Assembly: GCA_945859605.1 (NCBI GenBank)
Contig: OX243825.1
Coordinates: 4,680,177 to 4,744,176 of the forward strand
Source: Lumbricus rubellus
Lineage: Eukaryota > Annelida > Clitellata > Crassiclitellata > Lumbricidae
Length of the DNA stretch: 64,000 nucleotides
Direction: 5' to 3'
Shown here: piece by piece, positions 11,040 through 22,395 of the stretch
Layout: each line of letters begins with the position of its first letter
Position numbering within the stretch: position 1 is the first letter of the stretch
The notes under the pieces: generated by a model
Told to the model about the DNA's origin: nothing
The model's input: only the letters and a program-made list of their open reading frames with translations
The model's database searches: none
Program-made: the position numbers and the translations under genes

Positions 11040-11704
11040 CAGATGATGAAATCTAAATCTTGGCAAAACAGGATTTCTGGCCTATCTCTCAAATTTCTTC
11101 ACAACATCTGGTTGGGCTCAGTTTTCATTTACAGTTGTAACACCAATGAGTGTACTTTGGGGTTGTCCATATTATATTACGTACAAATGGTTGGGTATTG
11201 TCAGATTTAGATGAGTTGTGTATTGGTGCGTACGGCTGGGAGAGGGGTCTCGAAAAAATGTAAGTAGGCGAAATAAATTTCACATAAACCGATTTAGAGT
11301 TCTGTTTTATCATACTGCCACTTAAGTAGGCTAAGTAGGTAGCCTATATTCTTTAATATAACCAGCCTCATATTGCACTCCAGATATTGTCCGTTAGCTG
11401 ATACTTTCGGGTTTGTATGTCAAATGATGATGTCTTTCATTTCGGCAGCTACGAAGTGGTCAAAAACTATCTTGAATATTCTCAATGTGTCCGCATTCTT
11501 TATGTGGGAAGTTCCATAGTATAATAATAAGACGATTTATATAGCGCCGTAGCTCAGCCGAGGCCGAAGGAAAGGGCGCTGTACACGAGTTCAAAAGTTA
11601 CTGGCAATTATACGATTGTTTGAACATTATACGTCTTGAGTATGCGCGAGCTGCAACAAACAAGGAGGGATTCGAAAATCCGATTTTCCCGTCTTGATCC
11701 ATAA
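11040..11704. other. Non-coding flank with diverged repeats
   Basis: The part at about 11165-11300 resembles 43400-43510 (shared GATTTAG-GTG-GCATACGG type blocks), so it is an unclassified dispersed repeat. At 11530-11590 there is a CR1/SINE-like tail (TTATATAGCGCC...GGGCGCTGTA). No gene seen. Confidence 0.45.
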
Positions 11705-11712
11705 TGCTACAG

Positions 11713-12057
11713 CAGGGGTGTCAAAGAGGTGGCCCGCGGGCCATTTCTGGCCCGCCAACGATTTTTTTCTGGCCGCGAAGCCTTCCCTAAAGTCTAAAGA
11801 TTACAAAATTATTTAAAATGTTGTCAAAATTTAATAAGAAGCGAAAAGTGTACATTGAATCAAGATCTTTCGCTCTATTTGGACTTTTCTGGAAATTGGC
11901 TGACCAAACCCGTAGCTCCCTATAAGATCACTACTCAATTTTGCTCAGGAACTTCGACATTCTGGCCCGCCACTTGTTAGAAGATGTTCACACTGGCCCG
12001 CCAAGAGTTAGAAGATGTTCAAACTGGCCCGCCACTAAAAAAGGTTTGACACCCCTG
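11713..12057. mobile_element. hAT-like MITE, 345 bp
   Basis: Terminal repeats CAGGGGTGTCAAA and TTTGACACCCCTG, flanked by an exact 8-bp target duplication TGCTACAG (11705-11712 and 12058-12065). The inside contains repeated GGCCCGCCA blocks and no transposase. The ends and 8-bp duplication are typical of hAT elements. Confidence 0.9.
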
Positions 12058-12416
12058 TGCTACAGGAAAGCGGATTAGCAGGAACGAGGCGTTTATTGAG
12101 CGATGGACACGAAAGGTACAGTAGGTAGGCCTATTTATTTGGGCAAAATAGTGCATGTCAAAATTGCGTGTGATTCTTGACTTAACCCCAGCCCTGCAAA
12201 TTCATCAATACTAGAATCATATGTAACTAAGACATTACCTGATTATCATCATTATAATTTTAATTAATTAATAGGCCATGATTATCATATTAATAATATT
12301 ATTGTATTATTATAGTATCTGGCCTAGCACCTAGGTATCTTCGTTATCTCATCCTCCTGCTGATTTCAGCATCTACTTTCAGACCACAAGGCTCATGATT
12401 GTGACAGAAAATAATG

Positions 12417-13126
12417 GGCAAAACTCCGAACGGCGGTCCCAAATTAAAATTGCTGTTTTTCCATGCTATTTCCATACTGCGCACACCACTGAAGTTGAAG
12501 CTGGATGAAACTGACGTCTCGGTAAATCGTAAACAGTATGGCCGCCAACGAATGCAATAAAATTAGACTGCCGCCTATGGACGATATCGCAACATGCATC
12601 CCAACACGCAAAGCGTGAGGGTCGGTTAGGGCTCAGGTTAGGCGTCGTGAGGGTCGGTTAGGGTTAGTTTTAGGGTTAGTGCAGTCATTCTGATGAAATT
12701 GAAGCGTGCTTTAAGTTTCGCGGAAATATTGGGCCGTATGTCGGGCCGCTCTGTTATGCACGCATCTACGGCGGCCATACTGTTTACGATTTACCGAGAC
12801 GTCAGTCACAATGACCACTTTGTATATAAGAAATAGAAGCTGGATTGACGAAAAAATGCTGAAGAAATGGATTCGGGATTTATTAAATTGACCCGGACAT
12901 CCGCACACAGACTATTGAGGGATTTTTATGCATGCCAAGCGCAAGTTGCGTTACCGAAGTGGAACAAGTCCTGGTCTTTTCTCAAGTTACTTGTCTGCTT
13001 TCCAGTGGCGCTTTAGCCACAAGTCGGATGTTTTCGGAAAGTATATCAAGTTGTTGTGTGACAATTACAACATTTGACGATATAGGCTATATATTTTAAT
13101 TTGGGACCGCCGTTCGGAGTTTTGCC
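12417..13126. mobile_element. Fold-back element B carrying TTAGGG-like module, 710 bp
   Basis: Ends GGCAAAACTCCGAACGGCGG and its inverse, flanked by exact 8-bp duplications AAATAATG (12409-12416 and 13127-13134). A second inverted pair lies inside (TGACGTCTCGGTAAATCGTA at about 12510 and its inverse near 12786-12805), suggesting a nested insertion. The TTAGGG-like module is at about 12605-12690. Confidence 0.88.
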
Positions 13127-13142
13127 AAATAATGATCTACAG

Positions 13143-13530
13143 CAGTGGTTCCCAAACTTCAGCATGCCGCGGACCGGCAATAATGTTTGGTGAAGCTCGC
13201 GGACCGCTAACTTAGGCCTTAATGGCGATGTTCAACACAAATAATTATGTCATCAATGTAGGCCTATTAAATTTAGAATAAATAAAAAATTTTGAATTTG
13301 CAATGTGGCAAGTTAAAATAAGGCGCGTTGATTTATTTCAAATTTTTAAATATTAAGACAGAAATTTAAATAAAATGTGGACAACAATTCGAATAATTTC
13401 ACAATTTCAAAGTAATAAACTAGCCTAATAATTACAGTTTATTTTTTATTTTTAACTCTTCTCCGCGGACCGGCGATCATACCTCCGCGAACCGGCACCG
13501 GTCCGCGGACCACCACTTTGGGAACCACTG
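13143..13530. mobile_element. hAT-like MITE, 388 bp
   Basis: Ends CAGTGGTTCCCAAACTT and its near-inverse TTTGGGAACCACTG. The flanks ATCTACAG and TTCTACAG match at 7 of 8 bases. Subterminal GCGGACCGGC blocks are repeated on both sides. No transposase is visible. Confidence 0.9.
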
Positions 13531-13575
13531 TTCTACAGTATATAACTCACATTTACGCGGCACATTAACCTTCTG

Positions 13576-14206
13576 TGTCGCAGCTGTTACTACCAGCTTC
13601 GGCAGCTCAAGGTCATTTCCCGCTCTTTGACTCCTAGTGCAGCCTCAACACTTGTCCATGCATTTGTAGTTTCACGCTTGGACTACTGTAGTTCCATATA
13701 CGGTGGACTTCCAGCCTCTCGGGTGGGGCCCCTAAATAGGGTCCTGCGCACTGCTGCCCGCCTCATAGGCCGCATTCCCAAATTTGGCCGAGTCTCCGAG
13801 TACATGCGGGATGTACTCCACTGGCTCCCTTACCCACAGCGCATTACGTACAGAATTTCCGTATTGGTCCGGCGCTGCTTTGAGGGTTTGGCTCCTTTTT
13901 ACTTGCAGGAGCTCTGTTGCTCGACCACGCATGTTCAACGCCGCTGCTCTCTCCGCTCAGCTGCACAAGCGGTACTTATCGTTCCACGCTCACGGACTGC
14001 AATCAGGCAGCGCCGTGCTTTCTCCGTGGCTGGCCCTGCGACCTGGAATGAGCTGCCTGTTATCCTTCGTCAAATACCTATTAGCCTTTCTACTTCTACT
14101 TCATTTCTTTCTCTTCTCAAAACTGTTTTATTCGACCGGGGTTGGACTGGGAGCGCTCCTGAGTAGTAACCTTGAAGGAGCGCTATATCAAAATTCTCTG
14201 TAAATA
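13576..14206 (+). mobile_element. 5'-truncated CR1/L2-like LINE, 3' end
   Basis: Carries the last part of the reverse transcriptase ORF, followed by the family's short 3' UTR. This contains GGAGCGCTCCTGAGTAG and TGAAGGAGCGCTATAT, which can pair as a 3' hairpin. Several further copies of this tail are scattered through the window. Confidence 0.85.
13579..14166 (+). pseudogene. CR1/L2-like LINE reverse transcriptase C-terminus
   Basis: Open frame whose codons run YYQLRQLKVISRSLTP, LVHAFVVSRLDYCSSIYGGL, PLNRVLRTAARLI, DVLHWLPYPQRITYRI, SVLVRRCFEGLAPFYL, RAFSVAGPATWNELP and LLKTVLFDRGW before a TAG. These are the standard C-terminal blocks of CR1/L2-type LINE polyproteins (thumb and downstream region). 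The catalytic FADD part is missing, so this is a 5'-truncated dead copy. The frame is intact to its natural stop. Confidence 0.88.
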
Positions 14207-14488
14207 TGTCATGATGTCCTCTGTGATACATCACTGTGTCAACAATTACCCTACCAGATCCGTACGGGGGTAGGGGTGGGGTGTAGCCTAGTAGCCTATC
14301 TTAAAACGGACAGTCAAATTCGGTTGATTCGACAAAAGATGCACACTTACCTGTTTGTGTAAGTCCTCCCAAAGCCACGGAGGAAGCCTTACCCTACGGA
14401 CTTATAGCATTTGAATTTCCAGAGGTGATCCTGAATCCTGATTGTAGGTTCGAGACCCGATAACCGTCGTCATAAAATGCACATCTGA
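14207..14488. other. Duplicated flank with box-B-like motif
   Basis: The part from about 14335 is paralogous to 25866-25990. It contains AGGTTCGAGACC, which resembles a polymerase III box B, so it may be a diverged SINE. No gene seen. Confidence 0.5.
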
Positions 14489-14646
14489 ATGTATGTATGT
14501 ATGCATGCATGTATGCATATATGATGTAAGTATGAATGTATGTATGTATGTATGTATGTATGTATGTATGTATGTATGTATGTATGTATGTATGTATGTA
14601 TGTATGTATGTATGTATGTATGTATGTATGTATTTATGTATGTATG

Positions 14647-14677
<31 letters not shown>

Positions 14678-15020
14678 GTATGTATGTATGTATGTATGTA
14701 TGTATGTATGTATGTATGTATGTATGTATGTATGTATGTATGTATGTATGTATGTATGTATGTATGTATGTATGTATGTATGTATGTATGTATGTACATG
14801 TATGTATGTATGTATGTATGTATGTATGTATGTATGTATGTTGGTATGTATGTATGTATGTATGTATGTATTTATGCATGGATGTATGTATGGATGTATG
14901 TATGTATGTATGTATGTATGTATGTATGTATCTATGTATTATGTATGACTATCTATGCATCCATGCATACATGCACGCATGCATGCACGCATGCAGGTAC
15001 GCATGTATGTATGTATGCAC
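14489..15020. repeat. (TATG)n microsatellite, about 450 bp plus variants
   Basis: Long TATG array, decaying into GCATGCACGCATG variants after 14950. The paralogous site near 26000 has only two or three units, so the array expanded after the duplication or shrank in the sister copy. Confidence 0.96.
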
Positions 15021-15130
15021 GAAGGCACGCATAGATGACCTGCGCAGGCCCACATTTGCACAAATCGGTATAATATGTTGTTTATTGCACGTTCAATTCC
15101 AATTAGGGCCTATACAATCATGACAACTAA

Positions 15131-15150
15131 GTACAGACAGACAGACAGAC
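15131..15150. repeat. (CAGA)n short microsatellite
   Basis: Five units of ACAG/CAGA next to the TATG array. Confidence 0.9.
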
Positions 15151-15508
15151 AGTACAACGCAATGAAAGCCAGTAAACGTAAAGGTATGATACTATTGTCA
15201 CATGCTATTTATTATTGTGATATCTTGTACTAGGTTCATGAAACCCTCTGTTTCCGATCGCATTCTAGATTCCTTCCTTCGAGGACAGATCGTCTGTAAC
15301 AGAAAATATACTTGTTAAAATTCACGACACTTTTCGTATAACTGCAAACGAACGTAAGGCTGTCAATCAACGACTGCTGACCACTGACTGTGGCCAGCTG
15401 CTGCAGTCGAACTCAATCGATGATAAGAGTCACGTGCTGTCTTACCTAACGACAAAACTCTTTATATCTACAAAAGAACAAACTTCTCACCAGCAGCCAA
15501 ACTCTCCT

Positions 15509-16608
15509 CACTTACCTCTCGCCAGCATCTCTACTTACCTCTCACAAACATCTCTACTTACCTCTCACAAACATCTCCACTTACCTCTCGCCAGCATCTC
15601 TACTTACCTCTCACCAACATCTCCACTTACCTCTCACCAACATCTCTACTTACCTCTCACCAACATCTCCACTTACCTCTCACCAGCATCTCCACTTACC
15701 TCTCACCAACATCTCCACTTACCTCACACCAACATCTCCCCTTACCTCTCGCCAACATCTCCACTTACCTCTCACCAACATCTCCACTTACCTCTCACCA
15801 ACATCTCTACTTACCTCTCACCAACATCTCCACTTACCTCTCGCCAGCATCTCTACTTACCTCTCACAAACATCTCTACTTACCTCTCACAAACATCTCT
15901 ACTTACCTCTCACCAACATCTCCACTTACCTCTCGCCAGCATCTCTACTTACCTCTCACCAACATCTCCACTTACCTCTCACCAACATCTCTACTTACCT
16001 CTCACCAACATCTCCACTTACCTCTCACCAGCATCTCCACTTACCTCTCACCAACATCTCCACTTACCTCACACCAACATCTCCCCTTACCTCTCGCCAA
16101 CATCTCCACTTACCTCTCACCAACATCTCCACTTACCTCTCACCAGCATCTCCACTTACCTCTCACCAACATCTCCACTTACCTCACACCAACATCTCCC
16201 CTTACCTCTCGCCAACATCTCCACTTACCTCACACCAACATCTCCCCTTACCTCTCGCCAACATCTCCACTTACCTCTCACCAACATCTCCACTTACCTC
16301 TCACAAACATCTCTACTTACCTCTCACCAACATCTCCACTTACCTCTCGCCAGCATCTCTACTTACCTCTCACCAACATCTCCACTTACCTCTCACCAAC
16401 ATCTCTACTTACCTCTCACCAACATCTCCACTTACCTCTCACCAGCATCTCCACTTACCTCTCACCAACATCTCCACTTACCTCACACCAACATCTCCCC
16501 TTACCTCTCGCCAACATCTCCACTTACCTCTCATTAACATCTCCACTTACCTCTCACCAACATCTCTACTTACCTCTCACCAACATCTCCACTTACCTCT
16601 CGCCAGCG
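15509..16608. repeat. 23-bp minisatellite, about 48 copies
   Basis: Head-to-tail units of the type ACTTACCTCTCACCAACATC plus TCC, with point variants (TCGCC, CACACC, TCTCTAC, CACAAAC). The units show higher-order blocks, since the same series of variants recurs at about 15600-16100 and 16320-16520. The open frame across it (15434-16537) is a repeat artefact with a 23-residue period. On the minus strand each unit reads GAGAGGTAAGTGG, a consensus splice donor. The paralogous locus (about 26400-26450) holds only two similar units. Confidence 0.95.
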
Positions 16609-16861
16609 ACAAAAATGTTCCACGCACAAATCAACCGCGATTGTATATCGCAAAATTCCGAACTCTCTTCGCACCAACAACCGAACTATTATATTCGCAC
16701 TGCCCTGCTAACTGTCCCGACGTCCCCTGTTTTATAAATTGAAGGAGCATCAAGGAGGTCTCAACATTTTGCGATTCCGGTATTCAGGCAATGTTATTTT
16801 ACTATATAATTACCGGGTAGGCCTATCTTTGAATGTGTCATGACAGGTCACCACCTTGCGA

Positions 16862-17051
16862 CAGAGTGTATTAAGGAATACATGATATTTATGTGCGCTT
16901 AATAAATGTTGACCCAGAACAATAATAATTTAGCTCTACGCTGCATTGTAAGCAATGCACATCAGTGTATCCGTGGCGCCACCTGGCGAAAGTCAACTAA
17001 AAAAGACAGCGTATAATCGTGAGTGGGCACACTTTTCCTTAATACACTCTG
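16862..17051. mobile_element. MITE with 9-bp target duplication, 190 bp
   Basis: Inverted ends CAGAGTGTATTAAGGAA and TTCCTTAATACACTCTG, flanked by exact 9-bp duplications ACCTTGCGA (16853-16861 and 17052-17060). The paralogous empty site is at about 26690 (CACCACCTTACGATGAC). A 9-bp duplication is compatible with Mutator-like elements. Confidence 0.88.
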
Positions 17052-17071
17052 ACCTTGCGATATCCTCGTTT

Positions 17072-17567
17072 GGGGCCGTCCATAAAGTATGTCACGCTAT
17101 TTTTGACCATTTTTGACCCCCCCTCCCCCCTGTCACAAACTGTCACACTTTCTCGGACCCCCCCCTAAAGTATGTCACACTTTCTCGGACCCCCCCCCCC
17201 CCTAAAGTACGTCGCACTTTCGAATTTTTTTGTAATTAACACCTTATTCAAATTTAATCTAAAACACACTTCACTATTAAACTGTAAAGTTTCCACTTAA
17301 AAGTACTATCACATTATTAAAATGACTTTAATAGTAAAATAGTGAATTGCAAACAGTTGTCACAGTTATTCATTGAAGCAGTAACTCAATGTAGATTGAA
17401 TTTGAAAACAAAAATTAAACTAGACAATTATATAATACACATCATTAAAAAAATAAATGTGTGACGTCACACATGGCCTGACCCCCCCCTCCCCCCTGTC
17501 ACAAACTGTCACACTTTCTCGGACCCCCTCCCCCCCCTGGAGCGTGACATACTTTATGGACGGCCCC
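17072..17567. mobile_element. MITE with GGGGCCGTCCATAAAGTATG ends, about 496 bp
   Basis: Inverted ends GGGGCCGTCCATAAAGTATG and CATACTTTATGGACGGCCCC, with polypyrimidine GTCACACTTTCTCGGACCC blocks repeated inside both arms. Flanked by TTT on both sides. The paralogous gene 3 flank near 26700 lacks it, so it inserted after the duplication. Confidence 0.85.
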
Positions 17568-17569
17568 TT

Positions 17570-18600
17570 TCTAAGACTCATGCACCATCTACACGCATGA
17601 GTTTTGCAAGCTTTTAGATAGTAGGCTAAACGTCTAGGATTTTTTTTTATTAAGTCAAGGTCTGTTATCGTAATATTAATTAAGTAACTTTTTTTGTGCC
17701 GTGTTTTAAATGCGAAAGCATACACCAATTTCGCGCCAAACTGTTATCAGGTCGATACCCAGATTCAACCACTGAATTTCTCGTCCACCAAAATAGATTT
17801 CTTTACAGTTTTCAATAATTTACAACACAATCATAAGCATCGCTGGGAAGCTGTGTTAAGATAAAGTGGGTAATTTGTCATGTTGTAGGCTACTGCACTC
17901 TCACGTGCAAACATGTCTCCATGGTACGGCGACCTCACCAACAGCAGCCAAAAACATTTTCACAGGTCAGTGGCGTAGCCAGGAATTTATGATGGGGAGG
18001 GGGTTGGGGCCTGGCCGGATACCCTTACTGACACCAACCCAACAGTAGGCCTATTACAGTAAGTAAAAAGGAATAAAGTAACAAAGAGAATAAAGAAATA
18101 AAAACATTTGTTTCTACAAACAATTGATTTGATTTTTTCTTATTTAGGCCTAAGTGGATAAAATAACCTTTAAAAACCTTTTCCCCAAACCAACGGGGGT
18201 TTGCTTAACCCCGTAGCCCCTTGTCTACCCACTGTCATAGCTTGTCAAGATGCGTGACGTGAAACTGGCACGTTCCGCATTACGAACTGGAGAAAGCTTG
18301 ACTTCTTGAACAAAGAGGAAAAACTATATACTCAAAATGTTGACTAACGTACAATCCAGACCCATATAATTATAGCCTTCTTGCACCGCATAGGCTATCA
18401 GTTGTCTAAAACTGGCATGGCATCCAGTGAACGGCATTGCGACATTGGCGCTGCAAAAAAGTCAGTAAAATATATGATAAAATCCATCTTGGTATTCCCT
18501 ATTTTTAATCTGTTGAGTGTGGCAGAATTTTAGACCGAGGTAGATGCACAATTAGTTGAAAGAAAGACAAAGAGACAAAATAAGAATTCAATGTGTGTGG
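17570..18600. other. 3' flank of gene 2, non-coding
   Basis: Contains sequence paralogous to the gene 3 flank (17655-17715 resembles 26805-26870). At 17971 is a hAT-like MITE end, CAGTGGCGTAGCCAGGAAT, whose partner is not obvious. No transmembrane exon for gene 2 was found here. Confidence 0.45.
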
Positions 18601-18605
18601 TTTAC

Positions 18606-18881
18606 CATCAGCTGTGTTGTTAACCAGGAACTCATGTGAAGTCACATTGTACCTCATTCCCCTCACAAGATTCGTTGCAAAACATCTGTACCGCTTAGAA
18701 GAGACATTGTTCACTGTGAGTACAACGTCAGTCTGATTCCGAATATCCACCCAAGTGATTTCGTTTTCCTTTTTCTGCCACTTGAAAGTTGGTGATGGAT
18801 GTCCTTTAGCCGTGCAATTAATGACACTCCCAGGAGAATAAGAAGAAAGTGAGGGTGACAGAGACACATTCCTAACCGAAT
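18606..18881 (-). CDS. Gene 2, D3 (I-set-like) Ig exon
   Basis: Phase-1 exon of 92 codons, with acceptor GTTTCAG/AT and donor GATG/GTAAAC. It has SVRNVSLSPSL, INCTAKGHPSPTFKWQ (first cysteine and core tryptophan), VNNVSSKRYRCFATN (second cysteine) and YNVTSHEFLVNN. It differs from the gene 3 D3 at roughly one residue in five by eye. Several N-glycosylation sites. Confidence 0.9.
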
Positions 18882-19264
18882 CTGAAACAGAGTTTTATAC
18901 AAAGATGGTCGTTGAAATTAAAAATTTCACAGCGCGTCATCAAAAGAAACTCAGTAGAGGCATCTGTACCTTGCAATCTTAAAACAACATAATATTAATT
19001 ATGGAGTAGCCTATTGTCTTTAAGAACTTGTGGAAAGAAGACGAAATAGGCGAAAGAGTTAATCTCGGTGTTGGGCAAGATATGGCAGACTGGTCCGGTC
19101 ATTGGAGGTTTCTTTGCTGGAATTGCAAGTCAGTGTGAAAACCAAGTTGTGATTATTAGGAGAGCAAAGACGTCTGCCTACAAAGATGAAAGAGACCGAG
19201 ACACAAAATTTCGGAATGTATGATAATGCAAAATAAAGACTCAAGCTAATTTTAAAAAAACCTT

Positions 19265-19400
19265 TTGACTGGAAGTGTGCAGGTTGGAATCTACCTCATG
19301 CCGCCTCTTAGGGACCCGGTGTAAGTCCTTCACGTGCGACTTGGCATGTCTGCGCTGTTAGTGGGGGCGCTTCTGAGTAGTTTCTTTAAGGGACGGTGTA
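19265..19400 (+). repeat. Degraded SINE with CR1-like tail
   Basis: Contains a weak box-B-like GGTTGGAATCT, GTAAGTCCTTCACG and the tail GGGGGCGCTTCTGAGTAG with TTTAAGGGAC. This matches the layout of the better-preserved SINE at 43905-44060 combined with the tail described for the LINE at 13576-14206. Confidence 0.5.
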
Positions 19401-20176
19401 ACAAGTGCACATGCATACAGCGTCAATAGGTAAAGATTTTTCACACCTGTTTCTACAAACTACAAAATATACTTTATTTACTTGTGGATACGACAACATT
19501 ATAGAGATTTATTCCAACTTATAAAACACTAAAATTCCCCAGACATAGGCCTACATTCTACATTGTCTCTTGGTTCACTAGTTATTGCAGTGTTTCAAAA
19601 GCTTTCATAGTGACAGAAATTTGCACCAATCAGACTTGATTTTTTGCTGTGCATCGTGTAAATCATATCAGCTTATAACAGCTGGGTTTGAACTGCAAGT
19701 ACATGAAAGTCATCTAAATCGCAGATGTTGCAACTGCACTAAGCAATAAGCATGGTGCATACAAATCTGCAGAACGTGTAGCCTAATTCACACGCAACTG
19801 TAAGTTTTTTTATAAACTAATATTATGCATTGACAATTATGGTAGGCAGTCACTAACCATTGGCTGCAGCGTGGTTTGGATAAAGGCTTGGCCAGGACAG
19901 TTCAAGCTGTGCTGTGTTTTTCAGCACTTAATCGACTTGTCTATAATAATCTGTGATGAAAAGTCTATTTTAGAGAAACCCATTGCCAGGCAAATGCGGG
20001 TTAGAAAGAAACAAACAATGAATGAAAGCAACAACTAATTCGGATCTGTTCATGAACAATGATGCAAATAAAATTCTAGAAGTTTTCAAATGTTCATCAA
20101 CAACATTGTATATCGAGGCTACCTTGACAGAAATAAGAATTTTCAAAAAAATTAACATCATGAATGAGATACTAAC

Positions 20177-20359
20177 AGAAGACTTTCACGGTAGATGTCT
20201 CACAAGTGATATTTAGGACGTCGTTTGTAGCTAAACCTACAATCGGTGTCCCATGAGCATCCGTAGTTTCAACTCTGTATGACGTGATGCAGGTGAAAGA
20301 TGGAACCTCAGGTGCAGAGGCAACAACCAAATAAGGCCGACTGATGGTTTTTCTGTTTT
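20177..20359 (-). CDS. Gene 2, D2 second-half exon
   Basis: Phase-1 exon of 61 codons, with acceptor ACTGTAG/AA and donor TTCT/GTTAGT. It supplies the C-terminal half of D2: NRKTISRPY, VVASAPEVPSFTC with the second Ig cysteine, GLATNDV and a late cysteine in ITCETS. The homologous residues lie in the same exon as the first half in genes 1, 4 and 5. Confidence 0.85.
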
Positions 20360-20697
20360 CTACAGTAGCCAAACCACATAATAATTTTAAAGCGATTGTT
20401 AAAATACCAGAACGTCCTTATAAAACTCCATATAACGCCCAAACGCTTAGGCCTAGGCCTATATTAGAAAATAGTCGTTAACGTATGATAAACAAATTTT
20501 CCAATGTAATTTTGTAAATCTGAATCTGATGTGAGGAAAAAAGTTGTAACGCACATGCACAATGTCCGTAACCAGCAGGCCATAATTATGTTCTAAAGAA
20601 GCAAAAGCCATAGGCCCTATATTCTCCGCTAAGCCAGCAAAACCTGTCAACCGTAGCCTACTATCAAATCGGTTAGAATGAAAAATGTATGGCCTGC

Positions 20698-20868
20698 CAA
20701 TTTGTACAGATGCTGGAGCATCGGTGATAGCTTTCCAGTGAAGTGACATTCCATTTGTTCCATTTGTTCCATTTGCTCCGTTGTAGGTGGCTTCACATGT
20801 CAACGAAACTTTGTCTCCTTCAACTATTTCATTTAGAGATGCATTTATTGAACATCTGGGTTGAGTCG
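20698..20868 (-). CDS. Gene 2, D2 first-half exon (GC donor)
   Basis: Phase-1 exon of 57 codons, with acceptor ATTTCAG/CG. It has TQPRCSINASLNEIVEGD, VSLTCEATYNG with the first Ig cysteine, a short NGT repeat, SLHWKAI and DAPASVQI. The splice point ATTG is followed by GCAGGC where gene 3 has GTAGGC, so it either uses a weak GC donor or is a damaged exon. Confidence 0.78.
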
Positions 20869-20984
20869 CTGAAATTATATATTGCATCATAGGATGGGCT
20901 AAATAAAGTACCCGAATGCCTCAGAGAATTTACAATATTGTATTTTAGCCAATTGCCATAGTTTTGTATTTGTTTATTTATTTA

Positions 20985-21110
20985 TTTACTGAAAATTTGA
21001 TATAGCGCTCCTTCAAGGTTACTACTCAGGAGCGCTCCCAGTCCAACCCCGGTCGAATAAGATAGTCTTGAGAAGAGAAAGAAATGAAGTAGAAGTAGAA
21101 AGGCCATTGT
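20985..21110 (-). repeat. CR1/L2-like LINE 3' end fragment
   Basis: Reverse-oriented copy of the last ORF codons (LL..VLFDRGWTG type in a shifted frame) and the GGAGCGCTCCTGAGTAG tail of the family at 13576-14206. Inserted in the D1-D2 intron of gene 2. Confidence 0.85.
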
Positions 21111-21709
21111 ATGTTTTGCCATAGCTGCTAAATTTCGATTAAATTTGATTAATCCTATTATAAGAAGCAATTCACTTCCAAATTGGGTTTACAATTTATT
21201 ATAATAGTAAAGCAGTCCTTTTCAATGCATTGTCTAAACAGGCGAATCCACCAACATGCCTTTATATACGGTCACTATTATGGCAGTTATGGGAATCTTC
21301 TGAAGAGATGATAATACAGAAAAGTGACAAAAGTCTAACACACTGTAAGAGATAAGAGGTGTCGATATTGGGTAGCACGACTTTTAATCCCGCAAAAAGC
21401 AAGTAGAAACTTGTGTCTTATCTCTGTTCATTCAAACCTACACTTTCAGGAGTTCCTAATATCCCGATCACCTCATTACGGCATTGAATGCCTTTTCTAA
21501 GGTGACCCTTGACTCTGCCTCTGAGCCAATAATAGTAACGCAATTCATCCGTCAAAACCGTCTTGGTCCCAGATAAGTGTGGCCCATGACTGTGCAGTAA
21601 GTAAATGACGTGAGTCATGTGACTGTCACTCCATTGAAAAATAGGTTCTGTTTTAGGCCTAATGATTATACTATACGGACTAAATTGTTAATAATAGCAA
21701 ATTACTTAC

Positions 21710-22039
21710 CAAGTACGATAAGATAGGCTGATTTTATAGTTTGACTTGATGTTATGACAGCTGAACAAATGAATCGTCCGGCGTCTATCAGTTGAATGTT
21801 TCTAATAATCAAATCACATCCGGATGAATTGTCGACACTGTATCGATTTTTGTCAGTGACATTGGTGCTCATTATTGTTCCTGGACTTTTGACGACAGTT
21901 ATCGGACTTGCACCAGCCACGTATTTCTGCCAGTCAATCTTGCTACAGTTTTTAGACGGAGATAAACATTTCAAGGTGACATTAGAACCAACAACGCTCA
22001 ATGTGTTCTTAGGGCCTTCCATTTTGTCTTCTTTCGCTC
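21710..22039 (-). CDS. Gene 2, D1 (V-set-like) Ig exon
   Basis: Phase-1 exon of 110 codons, with acceptor CTTGTAG/GA and donor CTTG/GTAAGT. It has GPKNTLSVVGSNVTLKC, KNCSKIDWQKY, RYSVDNSSGC, DLIIRN and DAGRFIC. The four-cysteine D1 pattern is intact. Three or more N-glycosylation sites (NVT, NCS, NNS). Confidence 0.9.
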
Positions 22040-22278
22040 CTACAAGGAAATAGGGTCATGTCTTATTATCGCAGTGACCCATTCGTCATTTTCTGTTTCA
22101 TTTTCATCAATAAATCAGACTTGTTAGTTAGATAAGTCCCTCAGACTTTGTAATGCAATTACTTTGCATTTGGCTTCGTAAAACAGTGGATAGATATATC
22201 AACAGCATAAGATGAAATTTCGAAGAAATTAAAATAGTAGAATGAATGAGCAAGTTTAGTTCTTGATATCCACTTACC

Positions 22279-22315
22279 TGTAACAGCGAGTAATATTATG
22301 ACAAGAAGTTTCATC
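22279..22315 (-). CDS. Gene 2, signal-peptide exon
   Basis: ATG at 22315 starts MKLLVIILLAVTG, a short hydrophobic signal peptide, ending in phase 1 at ACAG/GTAAGT. The start is supported by near identity with the gene 3 first exon (MKLLVIMILLTVTG) and by a TATA box about 80 bp upstream. Confidence 0.85.
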
Positions 22316-22395
22316 CTCACAGAATAAAATACAACTTTGTGACTGTATTATCTACTGTATACGGAAAGCATACGACTGCCTTCAAACTACCAAGA

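Larger units (their letters stand above)
18606..22315 (-). other. Gene 2: Ig-domain receptor gene (signal, D1, split D2, D3)
   Basis: Exons right to left: signal 22315-22279, D1 22039-21710, D2a 20868-20698, D2b 20359-20177, D3 18881-18606. All junctions are phase 1. A TATA box lies at 22403-22396. The product would be a secreted or membrane-anchored Ig protein, but no transmembrane or terminal exon was recognised before the next signal exon (gene 1). Gene 2 is a tandem duplicate of gene 3, sharing the intron inside D2 and alignable introns. The function in recognition or adhesion is inferred from domain layout only. Confidence 0.75.

Noticed and set aside
15434..16537. 367-codon Thr/Ser/Pro/Leu-rich ORF
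   Set aside because: It is a 23-bp minisatellite read in all three frames in turn (23-residue period). No signal peptide, splice context or conserved domain.
15509..16608. CRISPR-like repeat array
   Set aside because: Units are contiguous without spacers and the sequence is eukaryotic; a minisatellite explains it.
21418..21618. 66-codon minus-strand ORF in the gene 2 D1-D2 intron
   Set aside because: Looks mildly coding-like but has no paralogue in the gene 3 intron and no recognisable family; probably chance.
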